Assembly (NCBI GenBank): GCA_944383825.1
Contig: CALWRA010000001.1
Span: 62,001-126,000, forward strand
DNA length: 64,000 nt
From: an uncultured Acetatifactor sp.
GTDB lineage: Bacteria > Bacillota > Clostridia > Lachnospirales > Lachnospiraceae
Reading direction: 5' to 3'
This document shows positions 54,227 to 62,529 of this stretch, piece after piece. The notes under the pieces are model-generated. The model made no database searches, was not told the origin of the DNA, and saw nothing but the letters and a program-made list of their open reading frames with translations. Every line of letters begins with the position of its first letter. Positions within the stretch are counted from its first letter, which is position 1. The translations under genes and the position numbers were made by a program.

Positions 54227-55330
54227 TTATTCTCCTGCTTCTACCATAACATCCAGCATTACATAGTCTGATACCGGAGGATCAACAGTAACCGTACCCG
54301 CATCAATCAGATTCTGTTTCTGTGTTGTATAGTAGCCTTCAACCGTTCCATCTGCCGCGCCTGCAGAAACCTCTTGTCCGGTCAGCCAGTCTGCGTCGCC
54401 TCTCTGGCTGTAAACAGTATCATAATCCGTAGCAGTTTGTGCCGCAACCCATTCTGCAACCTGCTCATAGTTTCCTTCCGCCGCATAGTCCATTCCTTTA
54501 AACAAGGCTCTTGTAAACCTTACAAGCGCATCTCTGTTTGCCTCTGCATAGGAAGGCGTGCAGATCCAGCTCGCAAGAGAGATGGTGGAATCAATAAACG
54601 TCATATTGTCGCACAGCTTAGTGGTTCCTTCCACCTGCTCCAGAATGGTAAGGGTTCCCGGAGACCATGTTGCAGCCGCGTCTACGCTGCCCGATGCCAT
54701 CGCCGTAACAATATTCTCCGGAGCCATGTCCATAGCTTCAATATCTTCCATTGTCATTCCCACGCTGCTCAACGCATTTTCAAGAATATCCTGGCTGGAT
54801 GTTCCGGATGCATATGCAACTGTCTTTCCTGCCAGATCCTCTATGGTTTCAATGCCGGGCCCTCCGATAACGGCATCACCGTTGGAAATGTGGGAAAGTG
54901 CAAATATTGTGGCATTTCCTTCCACACAGAGTCTGTGAGCTCCCTGTCCAATATAACCTATGTCAACGGAGCCCGATTCCATGGCAGAAATAATATTGGG
55001 GCCATCCTGAAACTCAATGAGGTTGACCGTAATCCCCTCTTCCGCAAAATATCCCTGCTCAATGGCAGTCATAACAGACCAAAGACTTCCATAATTGGGC
55101 ATATAAGCCACATTGAGCGTCAGCTCATCCTGGGCCTGGCCGGTTTCCGCAGCCGCGCTCTCGCTGCTTTCTGTGCCTTCAGCGCTGCCTGTAGTATCAG
55201 CCGCTGCTTCCGTTGTGCTTGCAGCGCTGCTTGCATTGTTGCCTGCGCCTCCTGTTTCCGTGGTACCGCCGCATGCAGCCAGCGATACTGTCAGCGCCGC
55301 TGCCAGTCCCGCTGCCAAAATTTTTCTCAT
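54227..55330 (-). CDS. SsuA/TauA/NrtA-type ABC substrate-binding lipoprotein
   Basis: 367 residues. The lipobox SLAACG follows a signal peptide, then a Ser/Thr/Ala/Glu-rich linker to about residue 70. NVAYMPNYGSLWSVMTAIEQ and GYFAEEGITVNLIEFQDGPN are typical of the NMT1/SsuA family, which binds taurine, sulfonates, nitrate or thiamine precursors. Ligand cannot be read from sequence. Linked to permease and ATPase genes upstream. ATG at 55330 follows an in-frame ATG and GGAGGACAAT. Confidence 0.91.
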   Translation of the reverse strand: MRKILAAGLAAALTVSLAACGGTTETGGAGNNASSAASTTEAAADTTGSAEGTESSESAAAETGQAQDELTLNVAYMPNYGSLWSVMTAIEQGYFAEEGITVNLIEFQDGPNIISAMESGSVDIGYIGQGAHRLCVEGNATIFALSHISNGDAVIGGPGIETIEDLAGKTVAYASGTSSQDILENALSSVGMTMEDIEAMDMAPENIVTAMASGSVDAAATWSPGTLTILEQVEGTTKLCDNMTFIDSTISLASWICTPSYAEANRDALVRFTRALFKGMDYAAEGNYEQVAEWVAAQTATDYDTVYSQRGDADWLTGQEVSAGAADGTVEGYYTTQKQNLIDAGTVTVDPPVSDYVMLDVMVEAGE

Positions 55331-55378
55331 CATAATATTGTCCTCCTTTAAACTTTATATAAATGGCTTTTTACGCCA

Positions 55379-56170
55379 TTACTTGCGCACTTCCAGATAT
55401 TCCTGATATACCTGCTTCCAAATATGGTTTTTCAACTCCATAAACCGAGGACTCATCTTTGTTTCCTGGTTTCTTGGATAAGGAATATCAATGTCCACGA
55501 TATCTCTGATCCGTCCGGGTCTTGCACTCATAATAACCACCCTTGTGGCAAGGACAATTGCTTCCTCCACATCATGCGTTATAAAGAAACAGGTTTTCCG
55601 CTCATTTTCCCAGGTTTGAAGCAATTCTGTCTGAAGCTGAGTTCTTGTCTGCGCATCCAGAGCGCCGAATGGCTCATCCATCAGCAGGACTTCGGGCTGC
55701 ACCGCATAAGCACGGGCAATCGCCACACGCTGCTTCATTCCTCCGGACAGCTCCTTGGGATAACTGTCGGCAAAATCAACCAGATCCACCTTTTCCAGAT
55801 ACTTCATTGCCACTTCCCGGGCTTCCTCCTTCCCCATTCCTTTCAGCTTCAGGCCAAACATAACATTTTTGATCACAGTCAGCCAGGGAAACAGGGCATA
55901 CTGCTGAAATACAACGCCTCGCTCCGTACCGGTTCCCTCTACCTTTTTTCCATCCAGATACACGGCTCCCGATGTTGCAGGGAGCAATCCGGCAATAATA
56001 TTCAAGAGAGTGGACTTTCCGCATCCGGAGGGTCCTACCACACAGATAAACTCATTTTCCTTAATGTCCAGATCCACACCGTTTAATGCGACCATGGTTC
56101 CCTTTTTTGTTTCAAAAACCTTTTCCACATGATCGATTTTTACTTTTATACTTCTCTCTTCTCCTGCCAT
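55379..56170 (-). CDS. SsuB/TauB-type ABC transporter ATPase
   Basis: 263 residues. Walker A GPSGCGKSTLLNI, Q-loop VFQQYALFPWLTV, signature LSGGMKQRVAIARAYA, Walker B EVLLMDEPFGALD and the H-loop FITHDVEEAI are all intact. It powers the adjacent importer. Its ATG lies inside the end of the permease gene (25-bp overlap), and GAAAGGAAG is upstream. Confidence 0.96.
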   Translation of the reverse strand: MAGEERSIKVKIDHVEKVFETKKGTMVALNGVDLDIKENEFICVVGPSGCGKSTLLNIIAGLLPATSGAVYLDGKKVEGTGTERGVVFQQYALFPWLTVIKNVMFGLKLKGMGKEEAREVAMKYLEKVDLVDFADSYPKELSGGMKQRVAIARAYAVQPEVLLMDEPFGALDAQTRTQLQTELLQTWENERKTCFFITHDVEEAIVLATRVVIMSARPGRIRDIVDIDIPYPRNQETKMSPRFMELKNHIWKQVYQEYLEVRK

Positions 56171-56952
56171 CCCGTAAGCTTCCTTTCAAGAATCTTGATC
56201 ACCTTTTCACAGGTCATTCCGATAATGCCGATAAGTATTATGTACAGCAGCATGGGCGCAACCTCAAAGCTGTTATTCAACGAACGGATTCTCATTCCCA
56301 GTCCCGCTATGGCTCCAGTAGACTCCGCCGCAATCAGAGTTGTCAGAGCCACGCTGACTCCCAGACGCACCGCTGTTATAATAAAAGGCGTTGTGGCTGG
56401 AAAAACGACCTTTACCAGAATATCTTTATCCTTTGCTCCCAACACTCTGGCTGCCTTAATCAGAGTCTCATCCACATTTCTTACACCCTGATATATAGTG
56501 ACGCTCATAATAAGGAAAGTCGCAAGCCAAATTACAATCACCTGAGGCCTCCTGCCCACTCCGGCCGATATAACAACCAGGGGCACATATGCCAGAGGCG
56601 GAATATTGCGGATAAACTGAATCCATGGTTCAACAATATTCCTCACCGGCCGGTACCAGGCCATAAGAAATGCTACCGGAACCGCAGTCACAAATCCAAG
56701 GATAAATCCCAGGAATACAGATATCATACTGCTGGAAAAATCCTGCCACAAGACCCCTCTCTCGGCCATAGTTCTACACGCCTCTATAATGGAGGGAATA
56801 AAGGGGAAGCTGCGTGCCGTGGAAGGATTAATGGACAGCACATACCATAATCCGATTGCAGTCATCAGAGAAAGAAGCAGCCACGCCCAATTGGGTATTT
56901 TTCCAATTATATCTCTGTTCTTTTTTTCCTTTTTTGCGTTATTGACATCCAT
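56146..56952 (-). CDS. SsuC/TauC-type ABC transporter permease
   Basis: 268 residues with six membrane helices. The EAA-like coupling loop reads AARVLGAKDKDILVKVVFPA, followed by TPFIITAVRLGVSVALTTLI. This is the permease type of taurine, aliphatic sulfonate and nitrate importers. It is the first gene of the operon and diverges from the LacI-type regulator gene. GGAGGAGATG precedes the ATG. Confidence 0.94.
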   Translation of the reverse strand: MDVNNAKKEKKNRDIIGKIPNWAWLLLSLMTAIGLWYVLSINPSTARSFPFIPSIIEACRTMAERGVLWQDFSSSMISVFLGFILGFVTAVPVAFLMAWYRPVRNIVEPWIQFIRNIPPLAYVPLVVISAGVGRRPQVIVIWLATFLIMSVTIYQGVRNVDETLIKAARVLGAKDKDILVKVVFPATTPFIITAVRLGVSVALTTLIAAESTGAIAGLGMRIRSLNNSFEVAPMLLYIILIGIIGMTCEKVIKILERKLTGWQEKREV

Positions 56953-57015
56953 ACGCCATCATCTCCTCCCATTTTGCACACTGAATGCATAATAATTTTA
57001 CTTGAATGTTTAATA

Positions 57016-57067
57016 ATTATAGCATAATTGCCATGCAAAAAAAAATATTTTTACACAAACGATTGCA
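57016..57067 (-). promoter_or_regulatory. Operon promoter with LacI-type operator
   Basis: A TATAAT -10 lies at 57021-57016 on the minus strand. Upstream at 57054-57067 is TGCAATCGTTTGTG (minus strand), a CG-centred site that fits the LacI-family consensus TGNAANCGNTTNCA except for the last two bases. It covers the region just upstream of the -35. The divergent LacI-type gene is the likely binder. Confidence 0.5.
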
Positions 57068-57228
57068 TGCCATTTTCTCCCATTATCTTCACATGTTTAT
57101 ACCTAGCATTTGTAGAATTTTTCTAGAAATAAATATATAATATTCTTAAAGTCAGGATGTCGTTCAGATACAAAAAGGACGCCGTTTCCCTCAGCGGCAC
57201 CCTTTACGGAAAGGGGGGATTCCTCTAT

Positions 57229-58251
57229 ATGACATTAAAGGAAATTGCAAAAGAGGCGGGCGTTTTGGCCTCCACCGTATCCCGGGTTATTAACCGCAAG
57301 CAGTCTGCCGCAAGCAAAGAAGTACAGGATAAAATATGGGAGATTGTACGCAATACCGGATATTCTCCCAATTCTGCCGCCCGTGATCTGAAAACAGGGC
57401 AGACATCTCCTGAGATAAAGCATATGCGCTCTATCGCCTGCATTTTTGCTCGTACTGCCGATCCCATCAATGACGCATTCTTCTCAGTGCTGGCGCGGGG
57501 AGTGGAGCAGGAGGCGTTCCGTCGTAATTATATCGTAAAATACATTATTACTCCGCTTGATATTGACAATCCCTCTATTTTTCATCTAATTACCGATAAC
57601 CATGTGGACGGAGCCGCAGTGTTGGGCCGATGCGATAAAAGGATGCTGAGTTTTCTGAAAAACCATTTCAACTATGTGGTATACAGTGGTTTAAATTCAC
57701 TGAATGCAAAATATGACCAGGTTATCTGCGATGGTCAGCAGTCCGCAGCTATGGCAATGGAGAAATTATGGGAGCTTGGCCATTCCAAAATCGCTTACTT
57801 AGGAGAGACTGTAAACGAAAACCGCTATGCCGGTTACTGTGACTTTTTAGCGGCCAAAAACCTCCCCTTCATCAAAAATCGGGTGATTAATGTTCCCATG
57901 ACTATGGAGGGAGGATATCAGGGAGCGCTGAAACTGCTGAAAACGGAAGGAAGCTTCACCGCCGTTTTTTGCTCAAACGACATTACAGCCATCGGGGCCA
58001 GTAGGGCACTTCAGGAAAACAAGCTGAGAATCCCTGAAGATGTTTCTTTGATCAGTATTGATGATATAGAAATGGTACAGTATATAACCCCCATGCTCAC
58101 CACAGTCCATATTCCTATTGCAGAAATGGGGCAGATGGCTGCCAAACTCCTTATTGACCGGATCGAGGGCGGACATGTGCTTCCTCTTAAAGTGAATCTT
58201 CCCTTTTCTCTGACCACAAGAGAAAGCTGTGCAAATCCTAAAAAGTTTTAA
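57229..58251 (+). CDS. LacI-family transcriptional regulator
   Basis: 340 residues. MTLKEIAKEAGVLASTVSRV is the LacI helix-turn-helix and RKQSAASKEVQDKIWEIVRN the hinge region; the rest is a periplasmic-binding-type sugar-sensing domain (AAVLGRCDKRM, LGHSKIAYLGE, FCSNDITAIGASRAL). The ATG at 57229 has GGGGGG nine bases before; the open frame to 57157 is not needed. It diverges from the importer operon, which it probably controls in response to a sugar. Confidence 0.93.
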   Translation: MTLKEIAKEAGVLASTVSRVINRKQSAASKEVQDKIWEIVRNTGYSPNSAARDLKTGQTSPEIKHMRSIACIFARTADPINDAFFSVLARGVEQEAFRRNYIVKYIITPLDIDNPSIFHLITDNHVDGAAVLGRCDKRMLSFLKNHFNYVVYSGLNSLNAKYDQVICDGQQSAAMAMEKLWELGHSKIAYLGETVNENRYAGYCDFLAAKNLPFIKNRVINVPMTMEGGYQGALKLLKTEGSFTAVFCSNDITAIGASRALQENKLRIPEDVSLISIDDIEMVQYITPMLTTVHIPIAEMGQMAAKLLIDRIEGGHVLPLKVNLPFSLTTRESCANPKKF

Positions 58252-58252
58252 A

Positions 58253-58269
58253 CCGGAATCCTATTCCGG
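58253..58269. terminator. Shared hairpin between convergent lacI-type and cotH genes
   Basis: CCGGAAT-CCT-ATTCCGG is a perfect 7-bp hairpin starting 2 bp after the regulator stop and covering the cotH stop codon. On the minus strand a T-rich TTTAAAACTTTTT follows. Confidence 0.66.
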
Positions 58270-59715
58270 AGCCGTGGAAAACATAACTCTCTCCAGCGCT
58301 GTATTTTGTCTTTTCCAGGCGGACTCCAGATCCTCAAAGTCTCCCAAATGCTCTATCCGAACTCCAGCAGTATCTATTTTTACATCTGGCTGCTCCTGCT
58401 GACCGAGAATCGTGGAAGGGATCTGCCCCTGAAGCTGCCCCCGTATACTCTGTGTACGCAGCAGGCATATCCGCTCCAAGGTCTCCACCGCCAGTTGATG
58501 ATCCTCGTAGGAGCAGAATGCAGTAGGGTCTTCCTGTACATAGAGAGCGATCATTCTTTCAGTCTGCCTCAGTCTTGTCTGGAACAGACCGCTTTCAAAA
58601 TATTCCTCAATAAGTCTGTAAAAATACTCATGATACAGGGCAAAATAATCCTCATTCTTCATCAGATTGTGATATAAGGGACGGTTTAACATAATTTCCC
58701 CCTCCGCAGGAGTATTTATAGGGTAATTAATCAAAATCCAGGGATCCTTTATCGGCTCGCTCATTCCCAGCGCATATGTGCCGAAGGCCAGATTGTAATC
58801 CCAGGGCAGGATACTGAGCACGCCTTCTTCCTCATATAAAAAATAATTATGTCCCGTATGTCCGACGTAGCTGTCCCAGTTCATCACAAAAACCTGAACG
58901 GTAAAATACCGAAGGGTCTGATCCACATTCACAGCCCGTTCCAGCTCCTCCCCTGTGGACAGAATTCTCAGCGACTCAATCAGGCGTCTCTCATCCTCCT
59001 CGGAAATCTTAAACTTTGCATTTTCAAATATATTTAGGTAGCTTTCAGGATCATCGTCTATATACTTCAGAGCCACATCCGCATTTTCTTCCTGCAAAGA
59101 ACGATAGTCCGGCTTATACAGCTTACCGTAACTTCTGCCGAAATTCCGTCTGGAAAACGCTTCCTCCGGTTCTTCCACCGCAAGAAAAAGCCCCCATGCC
59201 TCTCCGTTTACCGTAACCCATACATAGCTGCACAGCGGCGCCGGAACTTCCATAAATTCCATCATATCATAAACCATATAAGTTTTCAGGTAGCTGTTAT
59301 CCTGAAAGGATGCATCCAGGGAAAATTTGTCCAATCCGTAATAGTTGCCACCATCCACATACTGATCAAATTCCAGCTTCAGACTGTAGCGGCACAGCCC
59401 GTATTCCTTCGTCAGACGCAGCGAGTTATTCCCCTTTGCCCGCAGCCCCACCTGATGAAACCTCTCACCGTCAATCTCCACCGTGCAGGCCACATATTCT
59501 TCCTTTTCCGCATTTTCAATGAATTCTCCCCAGTTCTCAATCTGTATATCAATGACATGCACCCGGCTGTCATCAAACAGGCGCAGCGCATAGCCGGGCA
59601 GAGAGTCTGCTCTCGATATACCAAGACGCTCCCCAAACATAAAAACGACTGTGAGCAGCGCTGCAAGCAGCGCCGCTCCAATACAGATACCGTCTACATA
59701 CTTATGCCTCACCAT
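58261..59715 (-). CDS. CotH-family (spore coat kinase-like) protein
   Basis: 484 residues. An N-terminal membrane helix (about 10-28) is followed by a CotH domain: GLRAKGNNSL, KFSLDASFQDNSYLKTYM, VNGEAWGLFLAVEEPEE and SILPWDYNLAFG. CotH proteins are protein-kinase-like and were first known from spore coats; membrane-anchored versions recur beside DUF4956 and VTC genes. Its ATG comes 3 bp after the DUF4956 stop. The membrane anchor places it outside the cell rather than in the coat. Confidence 0.9.
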   Translation of the reverse strand: MVRHKYVDGICIGAALLAALLTVVFMFGERLGISRADSLPGYALRLFDDSRVHVIDIQIENWGEFIENAEKEEYVACTVEIDGERFHQVGLRAKGNNSLRLTKEYGLCRYSLKLEFDQYVDGGNYYGLDKFSLDASFQDNSYLKTYMVYDMMEFMEVPAPLCSYVWVTVNGEAWGLFLAVEEPEEAFSRRNFGRSYGKLYKPDYRSLQEENADVALKYIDDDPESYLNIFENAKFKISEEDERRLIESLRILSTGEELERAVNVDQTLRYFTVQVFVMNWDSYVGHTGHNYFLYEEEGVLSILPWDYNLAFGTYALGMSEPIKDPWILINYPINTPAEGEIMLNRPLYHNLMKNEDYFALYHEYFYRLIEEYFESGLFQTRLRQTERMIALYVQEDPTAFCSYEDHQLAVETLERICLLRTQSIRGQLQGQIPSTILGQQEQPDVKIDTAGVRIEHLGDFEDLESAWKRQNTALERVMFSTAPE

Positions 59716-59718
59716 AAT

Positions 59719-60390
59719 TTATCCCATATAATCCCCATTGTAGGACACCAGAACCACCCGGCTGATCCCCTGCATAGATTCCAATTCATTGACAAAATAA
59801 CAGCCCCCATCCTTCAGGCGGATCTCATAATTAAGCTCCACACAGCCGTTATCCACACTCTTACTCTTCAAACTCATGCGTTTTACCTGGGATGACACAA
59901 AAATCCGCGCCTGCTCTTCCAATTCATGATTTTCACAATGTATTACCAGAATATAAGGAGAGTCCGCCGCCTTTCTTCCCGAAAAGATAAGCAAAACAAT
60001 TCCAATAAAAATGCTTCCAAAAACAGCCAGCGGAATCAGACCCGCGGCCAATACGATTCCCACGGCGATTGCCCAGAAAAGAAACACAATATCCATAGGC
60101 TCCTTAACAGCAGTACGGAATCTCACAATGGACAGCGCTCCCACCATTCCCAGGGAAAGAACAATATTGCTCACCACAGTCATGATTAACAGTGTGGTAA
60201 TCAACGCCATAGCCACTAAGGTTACGCCAAAGCTTGCAGAATACATAACTCCGCTGTAGCATTTCTTATAGATGAAAAATATGAACAGGCCAATTAAAAA
60301 AGCCAGTACAAAGGCAATTACCATATCCAGCATGGAAATACTCACAGCATTATCCAAAAAGCTGGATTTAAAAATATCCCGAAACGTCAT
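59719..60390 (-). CDS. DUF4956 membrane protein
   Basis: 223 residues. Four membrane helices in residues 20-135, with the conserved LSLGMVGALSIVRFRTAVKE, the DUF4956 signature, then a cytosolic ferredoxin-like tail. Its function is unknown but it co-occurs with VTC and CotH proteins, suggesting a shared polymer or surface task. GAGAGGAAGAATTGCGGA precedes the ATG. Confidence 0.91.
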   Translation of the reverse strand: MTFRDIFKSSFLDNAVSISMLDMVIAFVLAFLIGLFIFFIYKKCYSGVMYSASFGVTLVAMALITTLLIMTVVSNIVLSLGMVGALSIVRFRTAVKEPMDIVFLFWAIAVGIVLAAGLIPLAVFGSIFIGIVLLIFSGRKAADSPYILVIHCENHELEEQARIFVSSQVKRMSLKSKSVDNGCVELNYEIRLKDGGCYFVNELESMQGISRVVLVSYNGDYMG

Positions 60391-60450
60391 TCCGCAATTC
60401 TTCCTCTCATCCCATGTATCATGGAAGGCTCTGACACATATCTGTAAACG

Positions 60451-61149
60451 TTAGTCAAACCGCCTGCACAAAGCATATTTAGAGCAGGCAGAGGCCCTTC
60501 TGTCCGGAACCTGTACCGCCATACGGACAATTTCGGGCAGAAATGCGTCATATTTTATTTCCAGCACAGTACCTTCCTCCAATGCGCAAACGCAAAACAG
60601 ATCTGTGTTCAGAAAATCTACACTCAAAAGGCCTGTGCGGACATGGCGATCCAGTGTAATCCGCACATTGCCCGGACCATACAGAAACGCCTCCCTGTCA
60701 TACCGGACAATTGTTTTCGGCCTCAGCCCAGTTCCCTGCAGCTTGCTGTAAAATTCTATAAGCAGCGGATCTCCCGACTCCAGCAGACAAGCATATCTGC
60801 CCTTAAGCAAATCATCCGTCTGTTTTTGCGTGATTCTTGCGCTGCGCTTACCGCATAGACCGTTCACCTTAAATTTTTTCTCCAGTCGTATAAAGGATGT
60901 ATCTTTTCCATAATACCGAAGGCGAAATTTCTCCCGCTTATTAACGCCATCGATTTTCTCCCGAAGAGCGCTGTCGTAAGGCGTATCGAAATACAAGCTG
61001 GTCACGCCATATGAACCATCGTCTCCCGCGTTTTTATCATGGGTAAACAATTTCCGGAGTCTTTGGGAAAGCACCAGATCCTCCCGAAGGTTTATCCGGT
61101 GCTTCCACTCATGCCGCAACGCTGCAGACTGCCGTGTGTCAGTCGTCAT
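60451..61149 (-). CDS. VTC-domain (polyphosphate polymerase-like) protein
   Basis: 232 residues from the ATG at 61149; earlier in-frame ATGs (61194, 61170) would overlap the upstream gene more. RHEWKHRINLRE, SLYFDTPYDSALREKIDG, REKFRLRYYG and RLEKKFKVNGLCGKRSA supply the basic tunnel residues of VTC domains, and LEIKYDAFLPEIV the acidic one. In yeast VTC4 the domain makes polyphosphate from ATP. With CotH and DUF4956 it forms a common but unexplained bacterial set. The start overlaps the preceding lipoprotein's stop by 11 bp. Confidence 0.88.
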   Translation of the reverse strand: MTTDTRQSAALRHEWKHRINLREDLVLSQRLRKLFTHDKNAGDDGSYGVTSLYFDTPYDSALREKIDGVNKREKFRLRYYGKDTSFIRLEKKFKVNGLCGKRSARITQKQTDDLLKGRYACLLESGDPLLIEFYSKLQGTGLRPKTIVRYDREAFLYGPGNVRITLDRHVRTGLLSVDFLNTDLFCVCALEEGTVLEIKYDAFLPEIVRMAVQVPDRRASACSKYALCRRFD

Positions 61150-62419
61150 AGTTACTGTTTCCGCCGTCATTATAGTTGGTGTTTCCGTTATCATTATAAT
61201 TACTGCTGCCTGCCTGGCTATAATCCGTTACACCATCGTTATTGGGGCCGTAGTCCGTGTCGTTGTAGTCTGTCACCCCATCGCTGTTCGGGCCGTAGTC
61301 CGTGTCGTTGTAGTCTGTCACCCCATCGCTGTTCGGGCCGTAGTCCGTGTCATTGTAATCTGTCACCCCATCGCTGTTCGGGCCGTAGTCCGTGTCATTA
61401 TAATTTGCCGGAATGTTTGTCGCAGGCGGTACTGTTGCTGCACCTGTTCCGCTCTGCGTCTGAGGCGTCGTCGCACTCGTTCCGCTCTGTGTCTGAGGTG
61501 TCGTCGCACCCGTTCCGCTCTGTGTCTGAGGTGTCGTTGCACCCGTTCCGCTCTGTGTCTGAGGTGTCGTCGCACCCGTTCCGCTCTGTGTCTGAGGCGC
61601 CGGAACCACCGCTCTTTGTTCCGCTTTTATCACTTTGCCTGTCTGTGCATCGACTTCGTAGTCGTAAACATTTCCGTTTGCTGTAAACTCCAGCTCAAAG
61701 GTAGCCGTACCATCATCATGGTCAAAATCTCGTTCCGCAAAAACTGCATCCGCCGCATTGATTCCCGCCTGAGCAAGAGCAATTTCTTTTGCTTTGTCAA
61801 GTGTAATATAGGGAGAAGGATTCCCTTCCTGCGCATAGCTTGGGTCATAGTCATCCCCATCAATGGTTACTATACCTGATGTAAGCTGCAATCCCTGTAC
61901 CGCCTCCTGAGTGCTGGCGCTGATATTTGTCACAAAATCAGCGCTTGGAAGGACGGAGCCTGGCTCCACCTGAATGACAATATTCTTTTTCGTTCCATCA
62001 ATATCATCTACAAAATAACCGGCCTCATTGATTTCCACAACCAAATCCTTTAAAACCGCATCACATTCCTTGCCAATAAAATCCTGATAACCGGCAACAA
62101 TGCCTTCTCCTTCCGCATTTCTCCCAGTCAACGCAGTTACCAGACCCGCTTCGTTATACTCAATTTGAATTTCAGGATTGACGCTCAAAATAATCGTTCC
62201 CGCTTCCTGGATAGTAACATCCTGAGGTATGGTCTCCTGGGATACGTTTTGCTGAGGCACAGCCTCCTGCTGTATGGTTCCCGGAACTCCAGCTTCCTGG
62301 GATACAATTTCCTGAGGTATGGTACCCTCGATGAACGGAGAGCCGCATCCGGTCAGAAGGACGGTTGACATAGCAGCCAGGGAAGAGACCGTTGCAAAAA
62401 TTTTTCTTCTCAGTTTCAT
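61139..62419 (-). CDS. Lipoprotein with RsgI-like NP domain, PepSY domain and repeat tail
   Basis: 426 residues. Lipobox LLTGC (Cys 25) then a Gln/Pro/Val linker of IPQE-type repeats to about 72. About 75-165 matches the extracellular RsgI middle domain, with an Asn-Pro pair (N81-P82) in ILSVNPEIQIEYNE. A PepSY-like domain (ITLDKAKEIALAQAGINAAD, YDYEVDAQTGKVIKAEQ) follows. The tail has five 11-residue TQSGTGATTPQ and four 15-residue YNDTDYGPNSDGVTD repeats. ATG at 62419 has GAGAGGAG upstream. It lies between rsgI and the VTC gene. Confidence 0.8.
   Translation of the reverse strand: MKLRRKIFATVSSLAAMSTVLLTGCGSPFIEGTIPQEIVSQEAGVPGTIQQEAVPQQNVSQETIPQDVTIQEAGTIILSVNPEIQIEYNEAGLVTALTGRNAEGEGIVAGYQDFIGKECDAVLKDLVVEINEAGYFVDDIDGTKKNIVIQVEPGSVLPSADFVTNISASTQEAVQGLQLTSGIVTIDGDDYDPSYAQEGNPSPYITLDKAKEIALAQAGINAADAVFAERDFDHDDGTATFELEFTANGNVYDYEVDAQTGKVIKAEQRAVVPAPQTQSGTGATTPQTQSGTGATTPQTQSGTGATTPQTQSGTSATTPQTQSGTGAATVPPATNIPANYNDTDYGPNSDGVTDYNDTDYGPNSDGVTDYNDTDYGPNSDGVTDYNDTDYGPNNDGVTDYSQAGSSNYNDNGNTNYNDGGNSNYDD
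61223..61402. repeat. 45-bp tandem repeats, four copies
   Basis: Near-perfect 45-bp units coding for YNDTDYGPNSDGVTD in the lipoprotein tail; the outermost copy has drifted. High identity suggests recent expansion. Confidence 0.85.
61441..61599. repeat. 33-bp tandem repeats, five copies
   Basis: Five units of 33 bp (the last partial) coding for TQSGTGATTPQ in the lipoprotein linker, differing at only a few positions. Confidence 0.85.
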
Positions 62420-62529
62420 AGTATTTACTCCTCTCAAATGTTTAACTTTCGGCTTTCTATTGCCTTATATTCTTAGATTACGATAGGTAGATGCAATAAC
62501 AGGGGTAATTTGGAAAAATTATGTATTTA

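Noticed and set aside
61136-61879. Val/Arg-rich plus-strand frame with repeats
   Set aside because: It mirrors the tandem repeats of the lipoprotein gene and has no start signal.
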